NCBI GenBank assembly: GCA_029861955.1
Contig: JAOTYK010000026.1
Span: 1 to 50,614 of the forward strand
Direction of reading: 5' to 3'
Length of the DNA stretch: 50,614 nucleotides
Origin: Acidobacteriota bacterium
Lineage (GTDB): Bacteria; Acidobacteriota; Polarisedimenticolia; Polarisedimenticolales; Polarisedimenticolaceae
A program made the translations under genes and the position numbers. The notes below the pieces were generated by a model. That model made no database searches. It had not been told where the DNA came from and worked only from the letters and a program-made list of their open reading frames with translations. Shown piece after piece: positions 1 to 7,845 of the stretch. Every line of letters begins with the position of its first letter. Positions within the stretch are counted from its first letter, which is position 1.

Positions 1-442
1 CGCAGTAGCCCTTGGCGTAGGCCTCTCGCACCGCCTTCTCCAGCGTGAGCGTGGCCTCGACGAATTCGCCGCGGATATAGATGTAGACCGCGTCGGCCTT
101 CATCGAATACCCCGAAGTCATGCAGGCCTCGACAACGAGATGCGGATCCTTCTCCATCAACAGACGGTCCTTGAAGGTTCCCGGCTCGGATTCGTCGGCA
201 TTCATCAGCAGGTAGTGGGGCTGGGTCTTTTCCTTCGGCATGAAAGACCACTTCAGTCCCGTCGGGAAGCCCGCGCCGCCACGCCCCCGAAGACCGGACT
301 TCTTGACCTCGTCGATCAACTGGTCCGGGGACATCTCCCTGAACATCTTGCGCAGCGCCTGATAGCCGCCACCGGACTCGTAGACGTCGATCGACGTCGA
401 GTTTTCCTTGTGGATGTTTCGGGTGAGGATTTTTTCGGTCAT
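1..442 (-). CDS. nuoF: NADH-quinone oxidoreductase subunit F (NuoF), N-terminal part
   Basis: This is the NADH- and FMN-binding 51-kDa subunit of the peripheral arm of respiratory complex I, where NADH is oxidised. Only the first 147 codons are present; the gene runs off the left edge. Two family hallmarks are visible: the glycine-rich nucleotide-binding [10 protein letters not shown] at residues 53-62 and [13 protein letters not shown] at 81-93, followed by YIRGEF. The ATG at 442 lies 13 bases after the nuoE stop, so it is the last visible gene of a nuoA-C-D-E-F operon. No strong Shine-Dalgarno sequence precedes it, which suggests translational coupling to nuoE. The C-terminal 4Fe-4S site lies outside the window. 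Confidence 0.97.
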   Translation of the reverse strand, partial: MTEKILTRNIHKENSTSIDVYESGGGYQALRKMFREMSPDQLIDEVKKSGLRGRGGAGFPTGLKWSFMPKEKTQPHYLLMNADESEPGTFKDRLLMEKDPHLVVEACMTSGYSMKADAVYIYIRGEFVEATLTLEKAVREAYAKGYC

Positions 443-455
443 GGTGTAGGCCCGC

Positions 456-920
456 TCAGTCCAGTTTTTCGAGGAGTCGGTCGACCTGATCGAGGGTCAG
501 GTCCTCGTGATAGTCGTCGTTGAGCTGAAACATCGGCGCCGTGCCGCACGAGCCGAGACACTCGACGCGGACCAGCGAGAACTTACCGTCTGCGGTAACT
601 TCACCCTCCTGGATCCCGAGCTTGCCCTTCAGATGTTCGACCAGCTCATCGCTGCCCCGCAACATGCAGGAGAGCGTCGTGCACACCTGGATGTGGTGCC
701 TGCCCGACGGCTTCTGCTTGTACATCGTGTAGAACGTGACGCAGCCGTGGACATGCGCGGGCGTCGTCCCGAGCCGCTCGGCGACCCACGCCTCGGAGTC
801 GGAATCGATCCAGCCCTTGCTCTTCTGTACCTCCCAGAGGACCGGCAGCATGGCCGCCTTCTTCTCCGGGTAGCGTTTGACGATTCCGTCAACCTTACTT
901 TCGAACTCGGCACCGAACAT
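456..920 (-). CDS. nuoE: NADH-quinone oxidoreductase subunit E (NuoE)
   Basis: This is the 24-kDa, thioredoxin-fold [2Fe-2S] subunit of complex I, which partners NuoF in the NADH dehydrogenase module. The 154-residue length is normal for the family. The four cluster ligands are visible as Cys80 and Cys85 (CTTLSC) and Cys121 and Cys125 (CLGSC). The N-terminal helical region (about 5-60) contains the usual [18 protein letters not shown]-type segment. It lies between nuoD (17 bases upstream) and nuoF (13 bases downstream) on the same strand. GAGAG stands just upstream of the ATG. Nothing is unusual. Confidence 0.97.
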   Translation of the reverse strand: MFGAEFESKVDGIVKRYPEKKAAMLPVLWEVQKSKGWIDSDSEAWVAERLGTTPAHVHGCVTFYTMYKQKPSGRHHIQVCTTLSCMLRGSDELVEHLKGKLGIQEGEVTADGKFSLVRVECLGSCGTAPMFQLNDDYHEDLTLDQVDRLLEKLD

Positions 921-937
921 GGAACTCTCTCTACGAT

Positions 938-2134
938 TCAGCGGTCAACCTCGCCCATGACGGGATCGAGGCTTGCGATGTTTGCGATGACATCCGCCAC
1001 CAGGCCGCCTTCGACCAGATGGGGCAGGGTGGCAATGTTGTTGAAGCTGGGAGAACGGATCCGCAGTCGGTAGGGCGACGCCTCGCCGGTCGAGACGATG
1101 TAGAAGCCCAGTTCGCCCTTCGGCGCCTCGGTCGAGTGGTAGACCTCGCCGGCCGGGCAACCGACGCCTTCGGTGACCAGGATGAACTGATGGATCAGTT
1201 CCTCCATGCTGGTCAGCACGCGTTTCTTTTCCGGGAGGACGATCTTGGGGTCGTCGATGTTGATCGGGCCATCGGGCAGGTTCTTCAACGCCTGATCGAG
1301 GATCCGTACCGACTGTCGCATCTCCTCGATCCGCACCAGATAGCGATCGTAGATGTCGCCCTCGGTGCCGCAGGGGATGTCGAACTCGTAGTTCTCGTAG
1401 CCGGAGTAGGGGCGGCTCTTGCGAAGATCCTGCTCGAGGCCGGTCGCCCGCAAGGACGGCCCGGTCATGCCATAGTCGATGGCGTCTTCCGTGTTGATCG
1501 CGCCGACACCCTGGGTTCTCTGCAACCAGATCGTGTTGTTGGTCAATAGCGACTCGAAGGCGTCGACCCTGCCGGGGAAGGCGTCGACAAACTCTCGCAT
1601 CCGACCGAGCCACGGATCCGTGACGTCGTGCATGAGCCCGCCGATCCGGGTGAAGGAGGTCGTCAGCCGTGCGCCGGTGAGATCCTCCACCAGATCGTAG
1701 TGCCACTCGCGGTCCTTGAAGGTGTGGAAGAAAACCGTCGCCGCGCCCAGATCCAACGCGTGCGTGCCGAGCCACAACAGGTGGGCGCCGATCCGCGCCA
1801 ACTCGCAGCAGATCACACGGATCACCTGACAGCGTTCGGGGACCGTCACGCCGATCAACTCCTCAACGGCCAGCGCGAAGCCGACGTTGGACGCCAACGG
1901 CGCCAGGTAGTCCATCCGATCGGTATAGGGAATGAACTGCAGGTAGGTGCGATTCTCGGCGATCTTCTCCATACCGCGGTGGAGGTAGCCAAGGTGGGGA
2001 ACACACTTGACGACCCGTTCACCCTCGAGCTGCAACACCAGCTGCAACACGCCATGGGTTGCCGGATGGGACGGCCCCATGTTGATGGTGACCACATCGG
2101 GGTTGTCGGCAGATCGCTGAATCGTGTTTTCCAC
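938..2134 (-). CDS. nuoD: NADH-quinone oxidoreductase subunit D (NuoD)
   Basis: This is the 49-kDa subunit of complex I, which with NuoB forms the quinone pocket. It contains GPSHPATHG at about residues 20-28 and HLGYLHRGMEK at 48-58. The C terminus (LPHLVEGGLVADVIANIASLDP) is typical of the family. I take the GTG at 2134 as the start because it gives a 398-residue protein of normal length, lies 8 bases after the nuoC stop, and has AGGGG upstream. The frame stays open further upstream to 2290, but that part overlaps nuoC in another frame and has no family similarity. It is a separate gene, not a NuoCD fusion. Confidence 0.96.
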   Translation of the reverse strand: MENTIQRSADNPDVVTINMGPSHPATHGVLQLVLQLEGERVVKCVPHLGYLHRGMEKIAENRTYLQFIPYTDRMDYLAPLASNVGFALAVEELIGVTVPERCQVIRVICCELARIGAHLLWLGTHALDLGAATVFFHTFKDREWHYDLVEDLTGARLTTSFTRIGGLMHDVTDPWLGRMREFVDAFPGRVDAFESLLTNNTIWLQRTQGVGAINTEDAIDYGMTGPSLRATGLEQDLRKSRPYSGYENYEFDIPCGTEGDIYDRYLVRIEEMRQSVRILDQALKNLPDGPINIDDPKIVLPEKKRVLTSMEELIHQFILVTEGVGCPAGEVYHSTEAPKGELGFYIVSTGEASPYRLRIRSPSFNNIATLPHLVEGGLVADVIANIASLDPVMGEVDR

Positions 2135-2142
2135 AGGTGCGC

Positions 2143-2601
2143 CTAGCCCCTGAAGAGGGGCAGCTCCTTCCGCAACGGATATTCGGTGTAATCGTCGGGC
2201 ATCAGGATCCGTCTCAGGTCCGGGTGACCGTCGAATCGAATCCCGAACATGTCGTAGGTCTCCCGCTCGTTCCAGTCGGCGGACTTCCACACGGAGGACA
2301 ACGACGGCACCGGCCCTTCGTCACCGGTCCGAAGCTTGATGCGCAGATAGTCGTCGTGCTTGTGGCTGTAGAGGTGATAGATCATCTCCATCGGCGGCGT
2401 CTCATCGGGGAAGTGGGCGCCGGTGACATCGACGAGATAGCGATAGTCCATCTCGGGTTCGTCACGAAGCCACGCGGCAATCTCCAGGAGATTCTCGGCG
2501 TCTAAGGTGCACCAGTGTTGTCCCTGGTGTTCGCCGCCGTGCCGAACGCGGTCGCCGAATCGTTGGATCATGGCGTCAATCGCGCGCTTGCCGTCTGCCA
2601 C
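2143..2601 (-). CDS. nuoC: NADH-quinone oxidoreductase subunit C (NuoC)
   Basis: This is the 30-kDa peripheral-arm subunit of complex I. The signature ERETYDMFGI is at about residues 112-121, followed by FDGHPDLRRILMPDDY and PLRKELPL near the C terminus. A GTG at 2601, with GGAG 12 bases upstream, gives 152 residues; an internal ATG at 2571 would give 142. The open frame extends upstream to 2814, but that part lies inside nuoA in another frame. The gene starts at the nuoA stop, so the two are translationally coupled. NuoB normally sits between NuoA and NuoC, and here there is no room for it. Confidence 0.95.
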   Translation of the reverse strand: MADGKRAIDAMIQRFGDRVRHGGEHQGQHWCTLDAENLLEIAAWLRDEPEMDYRYLVDVTGAHFPDETPPMEMIYHLYSHKHDDYLRIKLRTGDEGPVPSLSSVWKSADWNERETYDMFGIRFDGHPDLRRILMPDDYTEYPLRKELPLFRG

Positions 2602-2602
2602 G

Positions 2603-2986
2603 TCAGTCCCACTCCAGCGCGCCGCGCTGCCAGACATAGACAAACCCGACGACCAGGATGCCAAGAAACACGCCCATCTCGCCGAGAGCAAACATCTTGT
2701 TGTCTGCGAACGCACGGAACGTCGCCGCCCACGGCCAGAGGAACGCGGCCTCGATGTCGAACAGGATGAACAACATCGCCACGAGATAGAAGTGAATCGA
2801 GTAGCGGTGACCATCCATCCGTTCGTACGGCTTCATGCCGCACTCGTACGGTGTGAGATCGAGTCGTGTTCCCTTGACGCGACCCAGCAGGTGAGAAATG
2901 ACGAGCATGCCACCGCCCATCGCAGCGGCGGTGACGACCATCATCAGTAGTGACAACCGTGTTTCAGCCATTCCAGAGGGCCCCAC
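2603..2986 (-). CDS. nuoA: NADH-quinone oxidoreductase subunit A (NuoA)
   Basis: This is a small membrane subunit of complex I at the junction of the membrane and peripheral arms. The 127-residue protein has three hydrophobic segments (about 12-33, 64-88 and 100-119). The conserved loop YECG is at 47-50, and FDIEAAFLWPW at 76-86 is diagnostic. The GTG at 2986 has GGGAG at good spacing; an ATG at 2971 is possible but has a weaker ribosome site. It is the first gene of the operon and is followed immediately by nuoC, not nuoB. Confidence 0.94.
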   Translation of the reverse strand: MGPSGMAETRLSLLMMVVTAAAMGGGMLVISHLLGRVKGTRLDLTPYECGMKPYERMDGHRYSIHFYLVAMLFILFDIEAAFLWPWAATFRAFADNKMFALGEMGVFLGILVVGFVYVWQRGALEWD

Positions 2987-3033
2987 GCCGCTCCCGTTTT
3001 CGCCGGGTTTTTATCAAGGAGTCAGGGGTTGGA

Positions 3034-3063
3034 AATCTAACACAGCGGCTTTCCGGGTGTCAA
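3034..3063 (-). promoter_or_regulatory. candidate sigma-70 promoter of the nuo operon
   Basis: On the minus strand a perfect TTGACA (plus-strand 3058-3063) is followed after 18 bases by TAGATT (3034-3039), about 48 bases upstream of the nuoA GTG. The -10 element is only a fair match (4 of 6), so this is a candidate. The rest of the 2987-3134 gap shows nothing else I can name. Confidence 0.4.
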
Positions 3064-3134
3064 CGGACCCGCTGGATGGTTAACTCCTTTATTCTGAGAG
3101 CGTTACGTTGCGCGGGGCCGTCTCTCGACTCACG

Positions 3135-3163
3135 AAAAAGGGGAGGCCTGACGGCCTCCCCTT
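3135..3163 (-). terminator. Rho-independent terminator after the TPR gene
   Basis: A perfect 11-base-pair stem (3138-3148 with 3153-3163) with a 4-base loop is followed on the minus strand by a TTTTT tract. It lies 36 bases past the stop of the secreted TPR gene and so closes the exb-tonB-TPR operon before the nuo promoter region. Confidence 0.9.
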
Positions 3164-3198
3164 CCTGGATCGTGATTTGAGCGAATGAGCCGGCAGGA

Positions 3199-4392
3199 TC
3201 AGTTCTGCTCCCGCTTCTTCTCCCACTCTTTTCGCTTCCGCTCAGCTTCCGCGAACTCTTCGTCGGCAATGCGCTTGGCTTCGGCGGCTTCCCGCTCCGC
3301 GGCGTCCATGCCCTTGTTCTCTTGCTCGATGGCGATGTTCTTCTTACAGGTGTCAATCAGGCTCTGAGTCCCCGACGACGGATGGATGGCCATCGCCTTC
3401 TCATAGGTCGTGATCGCCTCATCCAGCCGCTTCTGCTTCTGCAGCGCGAAACCCAGGGTCTCGTAGATCACGGGCAGACGGGGAGCACAGGTCGCGGCGT
3501 CTCGAAGGATGCTCTCGGCCTCCTTCCAGGACTTCTGGGCGGTGTAGACCTTGCCGAGGTTGACCATGGCGTAGCAATGGTCCTTCTTGCGGCTGAGAAC
3601 CTCCTTGAAGGCATTCTCCGCGACCGCGTACTGCTTGTTCCCCAGCGCCGAGCGCCCGACCAGATTGTGGCTGTCGGCGTCGTCGGGCTTCAGGGCCTTG
3701 TAGCGCTTGGCGGCGTCCAGAGCCTTGCCGTAGGTCGAGATCTTGCCCGACTCGTCGCGGGTCTCTGCGGCGGTATCGATCAACGCATTGGTCAATCGCA
3801 GCATCAACGCGGGACTGCTGGGGTTGGCGGAGACCGCCGACTGGAGGACCGGCAACGCCTTGTCGATATGTCCCAGCTCGTAGTACGCCGAACCCAGACG
3901 ATCGAGGACCGCCGGGCTGGACTTGATGGCCCTGGCCTTCTCGAGGTCGTCGATGGCCTCGGACCAGTGCTTCATGCCCGAATTGGAAAAACCACGGAGC
4001 TTGTAAAGAAGCAGTTGAAGGTTCGGTGCCGACGCGAGACTCTCCGCGCTCTTCAGCGCAGAGACGGTCTTGGCGTATTGCTTGCGATTGAAGTAGGCCG
4101 TGGCGAGTCCGTAGTGGTACTCGAACTTTTCACCGTTCAGCTCGATCGCCTTCTGGAAGTTGGACTCGGCGTCGGAGTTCTTCTTCAACTTGACGAAGGA
4201 CTGGCCCAACATGTAGTAGCCGAAATCGTAGTTGGGAGAGTCGTCGACCAGCGCCTGAAACGCGGCAGCGGACTCACCGAACCGACCGGCCTTGTAATCG
4301 CTCATCGCCTGTTCCCAATCGGCAGAAACGAGGCCGACGGTCAACAGCATCGAAAGCGCGGTAAGGATCGCGAGTCGTGTTCGGATGTTCAT
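3199..4392 (-). CDS. secreted tetratricopeptide-repeat protein of the Exb/TonB cluster
   Basis: This is a 397-residue exported protein with a signal peptide (MNIRTRLAIL start, hydrophobic to residue 20, cleavage near LVSA at 24). It is built of about eight TPR-type helix pairs, with recurrent patterns such as YYMLGQSFVKL, HNLVGRSALGNKQY and AMVNLGKVYTAQKSW. A charged Glu/Lys/Arg-rich helix that looks like a coiled coil ends the protein. I chose the ATG at 4392 because AGGAG precedes it and the signal peptide follows directly. It lies downstream of tonB on the same strand. TPR proteins next to ExbB/ExbD/TonB genes probably act as periplasmic scaffolds for the energised complex; that role is inference. 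Confidence 0.85.
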   Translation of the reverse strand: MNIRTRLAILTALSMLLTVGLVSADWEQAMSDYKAGRFGESAAAFQALVDDSPNYDFGYYMLGQSFVKLKKNSDAESNFQKAIELNGEKFEYHYGLATAYFNRKQYAKTVSALKSAESLASAPNLQLLLYKLRGFSNSGMKHWSEAIDDLEKARAIKSSPAVLDRLGSAYYELGHIDKALPVLQSAVSANPSSPALMLRLTNALIDTAAETRDESGKISTYGKALDAAKRYKALKPDDADSHNLVGRSALGNKQYAVAENAFKEVLSRKKDHCYAMVNLGKVYTAQKSWKEAESILRDAATCAPRLPVIYETLGFALQKQKRLDEAITTYEKAMAIHPSSGTQSLIDTCKKNIAIEQENKGMDAAEREAAEAKRIADEEFAEAERKRKEWEKKREQN

Positions 4393-4590
4393 GGTGAGGA
4401 CTCCTTTCGGCACGGGGTTCCTGAACCCCAGTCTAATCTGCACGGATTCGGTCTGCACCCCTATCTCTAATGCAAGGACCGTACCCCGACGCAAAAAACC
4501 CCAACAAACGGCATATTTTCCGATTCTGGGCAGTTTTCTCGGATCGGATCCACCCTGAAATGTCCCCCGGAGAGGACAGGGTCCCCCGAT

Positions 4591-5307
4591 CTAGTGGATC
4601 GTGAAGTCGACCTTGATCGTGAAGAACACCTCGACCGGCTTGCCATTCTGCTTCGCCGGCTCGTAACGCCACTGGCGAACGGCGTTGATGGCATTCTCCT
4701 CGAAGCCGACACCCGGCTGGGTGACTCGAAGCACCTCCACCTCACCGACGGTGCCATCCCTGAAGATGATCGCCTGCATGATGACGGTGCCTTCCATCCG
4801 CGCCGTCCGGGCGATCTCCGGATAGTCGGGTGTGACCTTGGACTCCTGGATCAGAATCGGGTTGGAAACATCTCCGACACCGGCCAGCAGTGGGCCTGAC
4901 GGCGGCGGCGGTTCCGGCACGCCGATGAGGACATCCACATCCGGCGGGATCGGGTCGTCCAGAATCTCCGGCTCGGGCTCACGGATCGGTTCCGGCTCGT
5001 CCGGTGTCGGATCGGGAATCGGCACCTTGCGGGTCAGCTTCTTCTGGATGATCTCTTTCTTCTCGACCTTCGGCGGCGGGGGAACGTACTTCTTGACGAT
5101 AATCCGCTTCTTCTGGGTCGGCTTGAGGGTCTTGCTCATCTCGGGGAACTGGATGAAGAAGACCGCCACATGAAGCAGGATGGCGCCGGCCAAACAGATG
5201 TAGAGAAGTTTGCCCTCGCCTTCGTGAGACATCGCACGGAAAAGGGCATCCTCGGCGGCGACCTTCTCGTCGATGGTCATTCCGTGGCGTTGGGTTTCGT
5301 CAGCCAT
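4591..5307 (-). CDS. tonB: TonB-family energy transducer
   Basis: This is a 238-residue inner-membrane protein that carries force from ExbB/ExbD to outer-membrane partners. A cytoplasmic N terminus of about 33 residues precedes one membrane helix (about 34-53). A long Pro/Glu/Lys-rich periplasm-spanning segment follows (about 62-150, including PPPP runs). The C-terminal TonB domain (about 158-238) shows the typical PDYPEIAR, EGTVIMQ and AVRQWRYEPAKQNGKPV features. The unusually long N-terminal cytoplasmic part is common in TonB proteins of non-enterobacteria. It lies 18 bases downstream of the second exbD. No TonB-dependent receptor is present in the window, so the substrate is unknown. Confidence 0.93.
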   Translation of the reverse strand: MADETQRHGMTIDEKVAAEDALFRAMSHEGEGKLLYICLAGAILLHVAVFFIQFPEMSKTLKPTQKKRIIVKKYVPPPPKVEKKEIIQKKLTRKVPIPDPTPDEPEPIREPEPEILDDPIPPDVDVLIGVPEPPPPSGPLLAGVGDVSNPILIQESKVTPDYPEIARTARMEGTVIMQAIIFRDGTVGEVEVLRVTQPGVGFEENAINAVRQWRYEPAKQNGKPVEVFFTIKVDFTIH

Positions 5308-5325
5308 CGGTCCTACCTCCCCTGC

Positions 5326-5835
5326 CTACTCACAGTGACTCTCGAAGGGGTTGAAGCCGAACAGCTCGATGTACTCGGCGACTTCCTTCTGGGTCGGGAC
5401 AGAGATGTTCTTGACCTTCCAACCGAGCCAGGGATTCGGCACCGGGTCGTTGATGTCCTGCACCAGCTCGGGCGTTCCGAGGACATCGTAGACCGCCACC
5501 ATGGCCGAGTAAGGCGCGTCGGAGTCGGTATAGAGGATGACCGGCTTCTGAGCGTCGCGGGTCAACTTGGGCTCGAGGTAGGGCAAGATGCCTTTCAGCT
5601 CCATGGGCTGACAGTCCACCGTCAGGCTGCCGTCGGCGGCGACCTTGATGAAGACCGCCTCTTCCGTGGACGTCTCTTGATTCTTGTCGTCCGAGGGGAG
5701 CTTGAAGTCCAACCCCTTGGTCGCCGAGAACACCGCCGTCACCATGAAGAAGATGATCAGCAGGAAGGCGATATCCGCCATCGACGAAGTGGGGATCTCC
5801 GACTCGGGCGGCTTGGAAACCAGTTTCTTCATCAT
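5326..5835 (-). CDS. exbD: ExbD/TolR-family biopolymer transport protein (second copy)
   Basis: This is a 169-residue proton-channel subunit with one N-terminal membrane helix carrying the essential aspartate: SMADIAFLLIIFFMVT, Asp21. A periplasmic domain follows. Compared with its neighbour it has a C-terminal extension of about 30 residues with Pro- and aromatic-rich sequence and an NPFESHCE end. It overlaps the upstream exbD by four bases (ATGA), which implies translational coupling. Two different ExbD chains in one operon suggest a mixed ExbD dimer in the complex. That is inference from gene order. Confidence 0.94.
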   Translation of the reverse strand: MMKKLVSKPPESEIPTSSMADIAFLLIIFFMVTAVFSATKGLDFKLPSDDKNQETSTEEAVFIKVAADGSLTVDCQPMELKGILPYLEPKLTRDAQKPVILYTDSDAPYSAMVAVYDVLGTPELVQDINDPVPNPWLGWKVKNISVPTQKEVAEYIELFGFNPFESHCE

Positions 5836-6299
5836 TGGGGTATCTCTCCCCCGGAATCGTCCCCTCGCTGGGCGGTCAGCAGGAGGACGTTTTCGACGCC
5901 CCCCTCCCGCATCGCCTGCAGGAGCTCGTCCACCATCTCGAAACGAGTCTCACCATCGGCCTTGAGGATGAACTGCTTCGTCTCGTCTCGGGCGGTCAAT
6001 CGGGACGCCTCGAGGTAGATCTGGCTGGGACCGGCGACGACCTGACTCATCTGCTCGCCGTCGGAAAACTTGTACAACCACTCGAAACTGCCGTCTTCTT
6101 CGACGGCCTTGTGCAGGACGACGATGGCTGCGCCCTTCTCGGCCTCTTCGCGGATCTTGGCCGACGGGAGGTTGACGCTTGTACGATCGACCTCGTGAAC
6201 CGTCGTCACCATGAAGAAGATGATCAGCAGAAAGGCAATGTCCGCCATCGAACCCGTCGGGATGATGGCATCGGCTTTCTTTGAGGATCGAAGCTTCAT
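5832..6299 (-). CDS. exbD: ExbD/TolR-family biopolymer transport protein (first copy)
   Basis: This is a 155-residue ExbD/TolR protein. The membrane helix contains the same SMADIAFLLIIFFMVT motif as its neighbour, with the proton-accepting Asp20. The periplasmic part ends with FILKADGETRFEMVDELLQAMREGG-type sequence that matches the family fold. The gene begins 5 bases after the exbB stop and overlaps the next exbD by 4 bases. Outside the helix the two ExbD copies are clearly diverged, so this is not a recent duplication. Confidence 0.94.
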   Translation of the reverse strand: MKLRSSKKADAIIPTGSMADIAFLLIIFFMVTTVHEVDRTSVNLPSAKIREEAEKGAAIVVLHKAVEEDGSFEWLYKFSDGEQMSQVVAGPSQIYLEASRLTARDETKQFILKADGETRFEMVDELLQAMREGGVENVLLLTAQRGDDSGGEIPQ

Positions 6300-6304
6300 C
6301 GGAT

Positions 6305-6949
6305 CTAGGAGTCCCTACGTTCCAACTCGTCCAGGGTCTCGAACATGATGTTGGCCGCCGTCTCGATTTGACGGGTATAGGCCGAAACCTTGGATGTGAA
6401 GTAATTGTAGAACGGCTGCGTCACGAACGCGACAATCAGGCCGTAGGCGGTGGTTAGCAGCGCCTGGGAGATACCCTTGGCCACCTCGCCGGGGTTGTTG
6501 AGACCGGCCTTGGCGATGACCTCGAACGACAACACCATGCCGACAACCGTTCCGAGGAAGCCCAGCAGCGGCGCGATGTTGGCGATGGTCGCCAATACCG
6601 TGTGGAACTTCTCGAGATAGGCGATCTCGTGGATGGCGGCGTTCTCCATCGCCTTCTCCATCTGCACCCGGGGCATGCCGTACTTCAGCAGTCCCGACTT
6701 CACGATGGACGCGACGGGGCTGCGTTGTTCCTCGCAAGCCTGGATGGCGCCCTTGACGTTGCCCTTCAAGAGCGACGACCGCACCTGCGCGATGAAGTTG
6801 TTGACGTTGATCTTCACGCGCCGAAAGGCGATCAACTTATAAATGATCGTTGCCACCGACGCGAGCGACAGGATCGAGATCGCATGCATGACGTTGCCGC
6901 CATCGGTGTAGTACTTGAAAAGATCGCCTACGATGTTTCCTAGGAGCAC
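6305..6949 (-). CDS. exbB: ExbB/TolQ-family proton channel protein
   Basis: This is a 214-residue MotA/TolQ/ExbB-type inner-membrane protein that forms the pentameric stator-like channel driving TonB. Three hydrophobic segments are visible: about 20-41, 113-135 (APLLGFLGTVVGMVLSF, the diagnostic region) and 156-178 (ISQALLTTAYGLIVAFVTQP). The start is a GTG at 6949 preceded by GGAGGG at optimal spacing. It is the first gene of the exbB-exbD-exbD-tonB-TPR operon, with a plausible promoter about 75 bases upstream. Confidence 0.94.
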   Translation of the reverse strand: MLLGNIVGDLFKYYTDGGNVMHAISILSLASVATIIYKLIAFRRVKINVNNFIAQVRSSLLKGNVKGAIQACEEQRSPVASIVKSGLLKYGMPRVQMEKAMENAAIHEIAYLEKFHTVLATIANIAPLLGFLGTVVGMVLSFEVIAKAGLNNPGEVAKGISQALLTTAYGLIVAFVTQPFYNYFTSKVSAYTRQIETAANIMFETLDELERRDS

Positions 6950-7023
6950 TGCCTGCCCTCCGAGTGCCGCCCACCGACGGGATCACCGTCGTCGGGTCGT
7001 CCGTTAATTTTCGCCCCGTGCCG

Positions 7024-7052
7024 TGTATACCAACCTATCGCCGTGTTTGCAA
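7024..7052 (-). promoter_or_regulatory. candidate promoter of the exbB operon
   Basis: On the minus strand TTGCAA (7047-7052) is followed after 17 bases by TATACA (7024-7029), 75 bases upstream of the exbB GTG. Both boxes match four of six consensus bases with ideal spacing. No iron-regulator-like palindrome is evident near it. Confidence 0.45.
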
Positions 7053-7121
7053 ACCCTTTCCAGTCATGGATTTACAGGCAAACAGGTCATTCGCGGCACG
7101 ATGGATGTTATGCCAGCGTTT

Positions 7122-7826
7122 CTAGGGTGTCAAGGAAACGGCCGGCCGTGTGCGGTCTGAAACCAGCAAGCCGTCCTTCAGCCGCAAGACCCGTGCCGCT
7201 CGGTCTGCCAACGCCTCCTCATGAGTCACCAGGACGATGGTGTGCCCCGCCTCGTGGAGTTCGTCGAAGAGGGCCATGATGTCGGCGCCGGTCCTGGAGT
7301 CCAGATTTCCCGTCGGTTCGTCGGCCAACAGTAAAGAAGGCTTGTTGACCAGCGCCCTGGCGACGGCGACCCGTTGCCGCTGCCCCCCGGACAACTCGTT
7401 GGGGCGATGCCCGGTCCTATCGCCGAGGCCGACGTTCTGGAGGGCCTCGATCGCCCGTTCTCGACGCTCTTTCCTGGGGATTCCCGCGTAGACCAGCGGT
7501 AATTCGACGTTCTGGACGGCGTCGGTCCGGGCCAGGAGATTGAAAGTCTGAAAGATGAAGCCGATCTCGCGGTTGCGGATCGCCGCCAGCTGATCGTCGT
7601 CCAGCTCCGAGATCTCGCGGTCGTTAAGCCGGTAGGAGCCGCTCGTCGGCACATCGAGACAGCCCACGACGTTCATCAGGGTCGACTTGCCCGACCCCGA
7701 GGGCCCCATCACCGCGACGTAGTCGCCGCGCTCTATCTTGAGGCTAACCCCGTCGAGGGCATGCACTTCCTCATCGCCCATGCGATAGACCCGGCGGACA
7801 TCGCGAAACTCGATGAGTGCATCCAT
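7122..7826 (-). CDS. ABC transporter ATP-binding protein, MacB/LolD type
   Basis: This is a 234-residue ATPase of the class that drives MacB, FtsE and LolD systems, which move substrates from inner membrane or periplasm outward. It shows Walker [10 protein letters not shown] at about 41-49, a Q-loop in FQTFNLL, the signature LSGGQRQR, Walker [13 protein letters not shown] and the H-loop in VTHE. It starts 19 bases after the TolC-family gene on the same strand. No FtsX-like permease or membrane-fusion protein follows; the next gene is exbB after a 172-base gap. It must therefore pair with a permease encoded elsewhere. The substrate cannot be read from the sequence. Confidence 0.9.
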   Translation of the reverse strand: MDALIEFRDVRRVYRMGDEEVHALDGVSLKIERGDYVAVMGPSGSGKSTLMNVVGCLDVPTSGSYRLNDREISELDDDQLAAIRNREIGFIFQTFNLLARTDAVQNVELPLVYAGIPRKERRERAIEALQNVGLGDRTGHRPNELSGGQRQRVAVARALVNKPSLLLADEPTGNLDSRTGADIMALFDELHEAGHTIVLVTHEEALADRAARVLRLKDGLLVSDRTRPAVSLTP

Positions 7827-7845
7827 TGCGTCGTCGGGACCGACG

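Noticed and set aside
938-2290. NuoCD fusion
   Set aside because: The frame continues upstream of the NuoD start, but it is out of frame with NuoC, which has its own stop at 2143.
2143-3000. Possible hidden nuoB in another frame
   Set aside because: No cysteine pattern of NuoB in any frame; nuoA and nuoC are directly adjacent.
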